Part shown: positions 57,962 to 64,000 of the stretch, piece after piece | How positions within the stretch are numbered: position 1 is the stretch's first letter | Layout: each line of letters begins with the position of its first letter | DNA from: Iocasia fonsfrigidae | GTDB taxonomy: Bacteria > Bacillota > Halanaerobiia > Halanaerobiales > DTU029 | Length of the DNA: 64,000 bases | Assembly (NCBI RefSeq): GCF_017751145.1 | Contig: NZ_CP046640.1 | Location: forward strand, 2,088,137 to 2,152,136 | Direction: 5' to 3' | Position numbers and translations under genes: made by a program | Notes under the pieces: model-generated | Databases searched by the model: none | Told to the model about the DNA's origin: nothing | The model's input: only the letters and a program-made list of their open reading frames with translations

Positions 57962-58209
57962 TTATAAAATAGGACCAATTCCCCCAGAATATTTATTAAT
58001 ATCTCTCCTGGAATAAGCATTTTTATAAAGCATCTCCTTTAGCTTATTTAACTTAGCAATATTTTCTAAACCAACCGTAATACTTTTAATCCCATCATAA
58101 TCTGTACTTAAGTATAATATAATTAATACCCTATAAGCTTTCTAATATAATCTATATGCTTAATTACATCTATTATTTCTGCTTTAGCAGAATTATTTAA
58201 AAAAGCTGA
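57962..58209 (-). pseudogene. remnant of a peptidase M19 (membrane dipeptidase) gene
   Basis: Two frames together spell the end of an M19 peptidase: first AFLNNSAKAEIIDVIKHIDY (family: HIDxxxxLxG region), then after a +1 shift STDYDGIKSITVGLENIAKL and LYKNAYSRRDINKYSGGIGPIL to a TAA. The family end is 'GTDFDGI...GLEDVS...L...GY...dI.KILGGN'. The N-terminal two thirds and reading frame are lost. The gap 57940-58333 has no intact gene. Confidence 0.7.
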
Positions 58210-58293
58210 GTATCCCTGACTGCCTCTACCCCCTCAACACCATAATAGCTCCATAAATCCAGACATAAAATAACCCCCCCAAAATACAAAAAT

Positions 58294-58318
58294 CCTGCTT
58301 GCCCGGCGGACAAACAGG
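58294..58318 (-). terminator. spoVS terminator
   Basis: An 11-bp stem with two G-T pairs (58294-58304 with 58308-58318, loop GCC/GGC), followed on the minus strand by ATTTTTG. It is 15 bases after the spoVS stop. Confidence 0.9.
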
Positions 58319-58333
58319 TCAATTACAAATATA

Positions 58334-58594
58334 TTATCGCGGTTCTACAATTAATTTGATAGCTGTTCTTTCTTCACCATCAATCTCTATATCTGTGAAT
58401 GCAGGAATACAAATCAGGTCAATTCCACTGGGAGCAACAAACCCTCTTGCAATTGCTACTGCTTTTATACCCTGGTTCAAAGCCCCAGCCCCAATAGCTT
58501 GTAGTTCAGCACTACCTCTTTCTCTTAATACACCAGCTAATGCGCCAGCTACTTTATTAGGGCTCGATTTTGCTGATACTTTTAATACTTCCAT
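58334..58594 (-). CDS. spoVS: stage V sporulation protein S
   Basis: 86 residues, the typical length and sequence of SpoVS: MEVLKVSAKSSPNKVAGALA, QAIGAGALNQGIKAVAIARG, and DLICIPAFTDIEIDGEERTA. Alba-like; it affects the commitment to sporulation in Bacillus. AAGGAGG precedes the ATG. Alone, with its own terminator. Also present in some non-spore-formers, so it does not prove sporulation. Confidence 0.97.
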   Translation of the reverse strand: MEVLKVSAKSSPNKVAGALAGVLRERGSAELQAIGAGALNQGIKAVAIARGFVAPSGIDLICIPAFTDIEIDGEERTAIKLIVEPR

Positions 58595-58698
58595 GATAGT
58601 AAAAAACCTCCTTGTATTGTTAAATTTAACTATTCTTATATATTATATTAGTCACTTATAAAAAAATTCCTGCAAGTTTAGTAAAATAATTCTAAAAA

Positions 58699-59475
58699 TT
58701 ATTTCAAAGAGGTTTGATGTATTCGTAAAACACTTTCTGCTTTTCCTGTAGTGTCATTTATATCAACTAGAAGGCCTTCCAGCTGATAAAGACCCCTGGC
58801 CACTTTAAAACGTTGAGGTATCTGATATCTAAACCTTTCAATTACACTAGTTTTAGACATACCCAATATCGAATCAACAGCACCTGTCATACCAAGATCA
58901 GTAATATAAGCTGTCTGCTGTTCTATAATCTTTTCATCAGCAGTTTGTATATGGGTATGTGTACCAACAACACAGCTGACATCAGCAGTTACATAATGGG
59001 CAAATGCTAACTTTTCACCAGTAGCTTCAGCATGAAAATCAATTACTATTAGATCGGATTCCTTTTTTATATTAGCTATTTCCTGTTCATATTTATCAAA
59101 GGGAGAATTATTATCCATAAAGACCTGGCCTATAAAATTCACAACAGCAAGTTTTTTATTATTTATTGCAAAAATCCGCCAGCCTGAACCAGGACTACCC
59201 AGGTTATAGTTTAACGGCCGAACAATTGCATACTCATCAATAATATTTAAAATATCTTTATTATCCCAGGTATGATTACCCATAGTTAAACAATTAATCC
59301 CATAACTATAGAGTTCTTGAGCCACTAATTTAGTTAATCCAAAGCCACCAGCTGCATTTTCACCATTAGCAATTACAAAATCAAAACCATGCTTTTTCTG
59401 AAGGTCAGGCAATATTTCTTTAACTGCTTTCCGACCAATACGTCCAACTATATCACCTATAAAGAAAATTCTCAT
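58699..59475 (-). CDS. YmdB-type metallophosphoesterase (TIGR00282 family)
   Basis: 258 residues. Metal motifs GDIVGRIGRKA, NGENAAGGFG, MGNHTWDN and GTHTHIQTADE match the YmdB family, which hydrolyses 2',3'-cyclic nucleotides. In many Firmicutes it lies next to rny, as here, with a 71-base gap holding rny's terminator. The cytoplasmic location is inferred from the lack of a signal peptide. ATG with AAGGTGG. Confidence 0.93.
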   Translation of the reverse strand: MRIFFIGDIVGRIGRKAVKEILPDLQKKHGFDFVIANGENAAGGFGLTKLVAQELYSYGINCLTMGNHTWDNKDILNIIDEYAIVRPLNYNLGSPGSGWRIFAINNKKLAVVNFIGQVFMDNNSPFDKYEQEIANIKKESDLIVIDFHAEATGEKLAFAHYVTADVSCVVGTHTHIQTADEKIIEQQTAYITDLGMTGAVDSILGMSKTSVIERFRYQIPQRFKVARGLYQLEGLLVDINDTTGKAESVLRIHQTSLK

Positions 59476-59507
59476 TTTTATCCACCTTATATTTTTAGCT
59501 TTATTCT

Positions 59508-59534
59508 AAAAAGGGCCCCTGTAAAAGGAGCCCG
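59508..59534 (-). terminator. rny terminator
   Basis: Stem GGGCCCC (59513-59519) with GGAGCCC (59527-59533), a G-T wobble, then TTTTT on the minus strand. Confidence 0.85.
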
Positions 59535-59546
59535 GATATTCATATA

Positions 59547-61091
59547 TTATTTTGCATAATCAACAGACCTGGTCTCTCTAATAACAACAACCTTAATCTG
59601 TCCAGGATAGTCAAGACTTTCTTCAATTCTCTTCGATAAATCTCTAGCAACTTTCGAAGACTTGGAATCATCAATCTTATCAGACTCAACAATTACCCTG
59701 ATTTCACGGCCAGCCTGTATAGCATAAGCCTTTTCAACACCATTATATGTGTTGGCAATATTTTCTAATTCTTCAAGACGCTTGATATATGATTCCAGCG
59801 TTTCCCTTCTGGCCCCAGGTCTTGCAGCTGAAATTGCATCTGCAGCTGAAACCAAGACAGCTTCTATTGATTCAAATTCAATATCTCCATGATGAGCACC
59901 AATAGTATGAATTACTTTATCAGATTCTCCATATTTGCGAGCAAGGTCCATACCAATTTTGATATGCGGCCCTTCAACCTCATGATCAATCGATTTTCCT
60001 ATATCATGCAGTAATCCACCTCGTTTAGCAAGAGTAATATCAGCACCTAATTCAGCTGCCATAATTCCTGCCAGATATGAAACTTCCAGTGAATGCTGTA
60101 ACACATTTTGTCCATAACTGGTCCTAAATTTTAGCCTTCCCAGTAATTTAACCAATTCTGAATGAAGACCGTGTACTCCCGCATCAAAAGTAGCCTGTTC
60201 ACCAACTTCTCTAATATGTGTGTCCAATTCTTTCCTGGCCTTTTCTACCATTTCCTCTATGCGAGCTGGATGAATTCTTCCATCAACTATTAATTTCTCC
60301 AGAGCAATCCTGGCAATTTCTCTTCTCATGGGATCAAAACCGGAGATAACAACTGCCTCAGGTGTATCATCAATAATTAAGTCAATACCAGTTATACTTT
60401 CAAGTGTCCTGATATTACGCCCTTCACGCCCAATAATTCTACCCTTCATCTCATCATTTGGTAGAGAAACAACAGAGATGGTTGTTTCAGCAACATGATC
60501 AGCAGCACAGCGTTGGATTGCCAGTGAGATAATCTCTCTTGCCTTCTTATCAGCTTCTTCCTTAACCCTTGCCTCCTTTTCCTTGATCATTTTAGCAAAC
60601 TCATGCTCTAACTCTTCCTCAACCTTTTTAAAAAGGAATTCTTTGGCCTCATTTTGCGTAAAATTAGCAATCTCTTCAAGGGTTTTTAGCTGCTTTTCTT
60701 TCAAATTTACAATCTCTTTTTCCTGATTATTTAAATAATTTTCTTTATCACGTATACTCTGTTCTTTTCTTTCAAGTGTTTCCGTTCTGCGGTCTAAAGA
60801 ATCTTCTTTATGAAGGAGTCTATTTTCTAACTTCTGCAATTCACTCCTTCTTTTTTGATTCTCTTTATCTGTTTCTTCTTTAATTTTATGGGCTGATTCC
60901 TTAGCTTCAAGGATTAATTCCCTTTTTTTTGATTCTGCTTCGCGTTCTGCCGTCTCACGAATTTTCCTAGCTTCCTGTTCAGCAGACTGTATTTTTGCTT
61001 CCGCAATATATTTTCTAATAAAATACCCGATAATAATACTGGCGGGTACAGCAACTACTACATACAATACACCTCCATTAATCGTATTCAC
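59547..61091 (-). CDS. rny: ribonuclease Y
   Basis: About 510 residues: N-terminal membrane anchor, long coiled coil (about 25-190), KH domain ([18 protein letters not shown]), HD domain ([28 protein letters not shown]) and C-terminal RNase Y end. It begins mRNA decay at the membrane. The start is unclear: GTG at 61091 overlaps its GGGAGG site, and TTG at 61067 follows a second GGAGG by 4 bases. No break seen. Near ymdB, as in Bacillus. Confidence 0.95.
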   Translation of the reverse strand: MNTINGGVLYVVVAVPASIIIGYFIRKYIAEAKIQSAEQEARKIRETAEREAESKKRELILEAKESAHKIKEETDKENQKRRSELQKLENRLLHKEDSLDRRTETLERKEQSIRDKENYLNNQEKEIVNLKEKQLKTLEEIANFTQNEAKEFLFKKVEEELEHEFAKMIKEKEARVKEEADKKAREIISLAIQRCAADHVAETTISVVSLPNDEMKGRIIGREGRNIRTLESITGIDLIIDDTPEAVVISGFDPMRREIARIALEKLIVDGRIHPARIEEMVEKARKELDTHIREVGEQATFDAGVHGLHSELVKLLGRLKFRTSYGQNVLQHSLEVSYLAGIMAAELGADITLAKRGGLLHDIGKSIDHEVEGPHIKIGMDLARKYGESDKVIHTIGAHHGDIEFESIEAVLVSAADAISAARPGARRETLESYIKRLEELENIANTYNGVEKAYAIQAGREIRVIVESDKIDDSKSSKVARDLSKRIEESLDYPGQIKVVVIRETRSVDYAK

Positions 61092-61233
61092 CTCCCATCA
61101 AACAATATTTAATTAATTTATATACAAAGTCAAACAAAATCGGGAAAACGCCTGTTATTATTTTATCTCTTTTATCCCTGACTGTCAAGAAACTTAAACA
61201 AAAGATAAGCGGTATAAAGCCGAAGATAATATT

Positions 61234-61743
61234 TTATTGATTTTCTTCTATTTTTGAGACAACTATATTAACTAAATCAAAACTAAATCCTTTATTACGT
61301 AAATACCTTTTTAATCTTAAAAAATACTCTGCTTCATGATATTTATCTATCGAATGGGATTTTATCCATTTATTCGCTAATTTTTCAGCCATTTCCTTTT
61401 CATTGCCATCTGTTAAAAGTTTGTTTAAGACACTAGCAATAACCGCTGGTTTAACACCCTTATTCTTTAATTCTTTTTTTAAGTAATACCGCCCTCGCGG
61501 CTTATTAGCAATTCTATCCCGTATCCACATCTCAGCAAATCTTTTATCATTTAGATAGTCTAAATCCTTCAACCTTGCTATAACCTGATTAATAATAGCC
61601 CTTTTATGTCCTTTTCTTAATAGACGTTTTTTAAGTTCATTTTCACTCCTTTCCCGATAAGAAAGGAGATTAAAGGCATCATCCTTAGCAGATTGAAGGC
61701 AGTCATCAAGATTCTTCCTCACTGGCAGCAACCTCTTCTTCAT
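61234..61743 (-). CDS. recX: regulatory protein RecX
   Basis: Up to 169 residues. Three helical repeats with the RecX patterns [32 protein letters not shown] and [11 protein letters not shown]. It blocks RecA filament growth. Overlaps the end of recA by 38 bases, so the two are translated together and share the LexA-controlled promoter. The ATG at 61743 lacks a clear ribosome site; a GTG at 61722 follows AGAGG at normal spacing and may be the true start. Confidence 0.88.
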   Translation of the reverse strand: MKKRLLPVRKNLDDCLQSAKDDAFNLLSYRERSENELKKRLLRKGHKRAIINQVIARLKDLDYLNDKRFAEMWIRDRIANKPRGRYYLKKELKNKGVKPAVIASVLNKLLTDGNEKEMAEKLANKWIKSHSIDKYHEAEYFLRLKRYLRNKGFSFDLVNIVVSKIEENQ

Positions 61744-62731
61744 CTAATAAACCTAATGAGCCCCTGATTTTTTCATCTACCTCTTTTAAGATATCTCCAT
61801 TATCCTCCAGAAATTTCTTGGAGTTTTCCCGTCCCTGACCAAGTCGTTCATCACCATAAGAATACCAGGAACCAGCCCGATCAATAATACCGGTCTCAAC
61901 CCCCATATCAAGTATACAACCAGAAGCAGAAATGCCGGTCCCATACATAATATCAAACATAGCCTGTCTAAATGGTGGGGCTACCTTGTTTTTGACAACC
62001 TTTACTTTAGTTTGAGCACCAATAGACTCATCACCATCTTTAATTGCCTGAGCCCGCCTTATCTCCATTCTTACAGAAGAATAAAACTTTAAAGCCCTTC
62101 CACCTGGAGTTGTCTCCGGGTTCCCAAACATAACCCCAACCTTTTCCCTGATTTGATTGATAAAAATACAAATAGTCTTGGATTTACTTATTGCCCCCGA
62201 AAGCTTACGCATGGCCTGTGACATTAATCTTGCCTGTAAACCAACATGACTGTCTCCCATCTCTCCATCTATTTCTGCCTTTGGAACCAGAGCAGCTACC
62301 GAATCAATTACAATAACATCTATAGCATTACTCCTCACTAAGGCTTCAGCAATTTCCAGGGCCTCTTCCCCATTATTCGGCTGTGATATCAAGAGATTAT
62401 CAATATTAACCCCCAGGTTTTCCGAATACTTTGGATCAAGGGCATGTTCTGCATCTATAAAAGCAGCTATCCCACCCTTTTTCTGGGCTTCAGCTATAAT
62501 ATGTAAGGCTAGTGTCGTTTTCCCAGAGGATTCTGGCCCATATATCTCAATAATCCTACCCCTAGGAACCCCTCCTACACCAAGGGCTATATCAAGCGGA
62601 AGAGCCCCTGTGGGTATAACCTCTACATTCATTGCTTTAGCCTCTCCCAATTTCATAATTGAACCTTGACCAAACTGTTTTTCAATTCTTTTAATCGCCA
62701 TATCAAGCGCTTTTTCTTTTTCGTTAACCAC
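61706..62731 (-). CDS. recA: recombinase RecA
   Basis: About 341 residues. Walker [14 protein letters not shown] (65-73), Walker [14 protein letters not shown], and DNA-binding loop regions ([20 protein letters not shown] area; [20 protein letters not shown]). Catalyses strand exchange and stimulates LexA self-cleavage. I prefer GTG at 62731 (GAGGT site 7 bases upstream) to the GTG at 62740, which abuts it. Transcribed from a LexA-regulated promoter, with recX in the same unit. Confidence 0.97.
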   Translation of the reverse strand: MVNEKEKALDMAIKRIEKQFGQGSIMKLGEAKAMNVEVIPTGALPLDIALGVGGVPRGRIIEIYGPESSGKTTLALHIIAEAQKKGGIAAFIDAEHALDPKYSENLGVNIDNLLISQPNNGEEALEIAEALVRSNAIDVIVIDSVAALVPKAEIDGEMGDSHVGLQARLMSQAMRKLSGAISKSKTICIFINQIREKVGVMFGNPETTPGGRALKFYSSVRMEIRRAQAIKDGDESIGAQTKVKVVKNKVAPPFRQAMFDIMYGTGISASGCILDMGVETGIIDRAGSWYSYGDERLGQGRENSKKFLEDNGDILKEVDEKIRGSLGLLDEEEVAASEEES

Positions 62732-62763
62732 ATTATTCACCTCACAGATAATTTCCTTCTATA

Positions 62764-62812
62764 GAACATTTGTTTATAATTCTATTATAGAACATTTGTT
62801 TAGAAAAAACAA
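62764..62812 (-). promoter_or_regulatory. recA promoter with two LexA boxes
   Basis: Minus-strand -35 TTGTTT (62807-62812) and -10 TATAAT (62784-62789) with a 17-base spacer. Box GAACATTTGTTT lies in the spacer (62790-62801) and again downstream of the -10 (62764-62775). The same 12-mer and the same arrangement occur at yneA. It should be repressed by LexA. Confidence 0.85.
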
Positions 62813-62838
62813 GTATATTTTCTTATTATACTATCATA

Positions 62839-63405
62839 CTATAAAGAAACTGAATATATGTCCTGATAAACAGGGCCATCTGATTTTAATTCACTCTTTA
62901 TCAGTGATATTTTTTCCAGGACCATTTCCCCAACAAAAAATTCTTTATTCATTAATTCCTTAATATCACGCGACAATCTTTTCATATCAGTATTTCTTCT
63001 ACTTCTAGCTAGTGTTATATGAGGGGTATATGACCTATCTTCCCTTTTAAATCCTATTTTAACTAATTCATCTTCTAACTTATAGTGTATTATTTTAAGA
63101 TAATCTTCCCCTTTGTCTACCCCTAAATAAAATATTTTAGGATTGTCTGGATATGGAAAAGCACCACTCCCTTTAAAAAGGAGTGGAGCAATTGCTGTTC
63201 CCTGAGCTACTATATCTATAGCTTTTTTTATATCAAAAATTTTATCCCCTTTAACCTCACCCAAAAACCTGAGGGTTATATGATAATGATCCTTTTTAAC
63301 CCATTTTAATCCTGCATTAATTTCCTTTTTTAGAATATCAAGCTGTCTACAGAGATTATCCCGCAGTAAGGCAGGCAATTTAATAGCAATAAAAAGTCTC
63401 ATCAT
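62839..63405 (-). CDS. thpR: RNA 2',3'-cyclic phosphodiesterase (2H family)
   Basis: 188 residues. Two HxT-type motifs, HITLRFLG and HITLARSR, about 85 residues apart, define the 2H phosphoesterase family; the rest matches ThpR (old name LigT). It opens 2',3'-cyclic phosphate ends of RNA. Two ATGs in a row after AAAGGA; the first is used. It precedes recA on the same strand but recA has its own promoter. Often neighbour of cinA-recA. Confidence 0.9.
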   Translation of the reverse strand: MMRLFIAIKLPALLRDNLCRQLDILKKEINAGLKWVKKDHYHITLRFLGEVKGDKIFDIKKAIDIVAQGTAIAPLLFKGSGAFPYPDNPKIFYLGVDKGEDYLKIIHYKLEDELVKIGFKREDRSYTPHITLARSRRNTDMKRLSRDIKELMNKEFFVGEMVLEKISLIKSELKSDGPVYQDIYSVSL

Positions 63406-63406
63406 A

Positions 63407-64000
63407 CTATTCCTTTAACATTTCAGCCAGCATTCTTTTTGCCTGGACATGACTACTATCTAGATGGATTGCCCTTCTAAGTTCATTAATAGCAGCCTCT
63501 TTCATATCTAAATTTTTATAAGCCAGTGCCAGACTGAAATGAGCAGGTGCATGTTCAGGATTATGCTCCAGGGCTTTTATATACTGTGCCATAGCTTTAT
63601 AAGGACTATCATCTTCCAGGTAAATATCCCCCAGCGCAAGATATGCCCTTACATAGCTTCCATTATACTTGATAGCATCATTATAATATGCTATAGCACT
63701 CTCTATTTCACCTTCCTTTTTATATATCTCAGCCAGGTAATAATATGCCTGATAAATATTTCTATTTTGTTCTACAATAAGCTCAAATTCATCCCTGGCT
63801 TTATCAATATCACCATTACTATATAAAGCAACAGCCAGCTTAGTCCTGATTGCTACAAAACTAGGACTGATCTCTACACCTTTAGACAATATATCTATAG
63901 CAGATTGATAATCTTCTAGCCCTAAATAAATATCCCCCATATTAAGATAAATTGATACATCATCTCTTTTGTCTTCCAGGGCTTTTTCATATGCTGTCAA
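63407..64000 (-). CDS. TPR protein, partial at window edge
   Basis: At least 197 residues; the start is beyond the window's end. Successive 34-residue TPR units (e.g. DVSIYLNMGDIYLGLEDYQS, YQAYYYLAEIYKKEGEIESA, VRAYLALGDIYLEDDSPYKA) give a superhelix for protein contacts. No enzymatic motif. One base separates its stop from the thpR start. Whether it has a signal peptide cannot be judged. Confidence 0.88.
   Translation of the reverse strand: MTAYEKALEDKRDDVSIYLNMGDIYLGLEDYQSAIDILSKGVEISPSFVAIRTKLAVALYSNGDIDKARDEFELIVEQNRNIYQAYYYLAEIYKKEGEIESAIAYYNDAIKYNGSYVRAYLALGDIYLEDDSPYKAMAQYIKALEHNPEHAPAHFSLALAYKNLDMKEAAINELRRAIHLDSSHVQAKRMLAEMLKE

Overview
The window looks like chromosome of a low-GC, anaerobic, diderm Firmicute, most likely from or near the order Halanaerobiales. 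Four things point there: AT-rich Firmicute-style genes with strong purine-rich ribosome binding sites; sporulation-linked genes (spoVS, spmA/spmB, SpoVK-like, SpoIIM-family, SleB-like hydrolase); a complete ExbB-ExbD-TonB motor beside an S-layer-homology protein shaped like Thermotoga Omp-alpha, which only makes sense with an outer membrane; and a large K+ uptake region, as expected of a salt-adapted cell. The organism assignment is inference from gene content.

Layout. 0-5 kb: flavin reductase, YyaL-type thioredoxin/glycosidase-fold protein, ABC-class ATPase (PF09818-like), then an AT-rich spacer with DnaA-box-like sequences and a perfect palindrome. 5-6.2 kb: divergent yneA-like and lexA genes with LexA operators. 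6.2-9.9 kb: a nitrate/sulfonate-type ABC importer and a PHP phosphatase, separated by copy 1 of a 146-bp structured element. 10-11.8 kb: serA with a long leader. 11.8-24.5 kb: a mostly minus-strand run of miaB-mutS-mutL-miaA, copy 2 of the structured element, a four-gene overlapping operon (SpoVK-like AAA ATPase, GTPase, membrane protein, 56-aa membrane protein), then hfq-dapF-dapL-TPR. 24.6-30.3 kb: K+ transport genes (two KtrA, two KtrB, one 5'-truncated TrkH) plus rubredoxin, headed by a c-di-AMP (ydaO-type) riboswitch with its own promoter and terminator. 30.3-38.6 kb: cyclase-family hydrolase, DUF975, RDD, SpoIIM-like, and a DUF58-MoxR-DUF4350-DUF4129-membrane operon.

38.7-46.5 kb is the most accessory-looking part: a membrane-anchored winged-helix/PIN protein, a divergent peptide deformylase, an arginase with Tyr at the proton-shuttle position, an ABC exporter next to a histidine-kinase remnant, a small ORF and a PHP phosphatase. 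46.5-51 kb: divergent type IIA topoisomerase genes. 51-56.5 kb: envelope cluster exbB-exbD-tonB-secreted protein-SLH tether-SleB. 56.5-64 kb: spmA-spmB, a peptidase M19 remnant, spoVS, ymdB-like, rny, recA-recX under a LexA-controlled promoter, thpR and a TPR gene that runs off the edge.

Working together: LexA, the YneA-like division inhibitor and RecA(-RecX) share one 12-bp operator and form a visible SOS circuit. MutS/MutL/MiaA/MiaB/Hfq form the usual mismatch-repair and RNA-modification block. The c-di-AMP riboswitch places K+ uptake under second-messenger control, although its first gene has decayed. I saw no tRNA, rRNA, CRISPR array, prophage or insertion sequence. The best candidates for undescribed biology are the PIN protein at 38731-40782, the covarying 146-bp element, and the four-gene AAA/GTPase/membrane operon.
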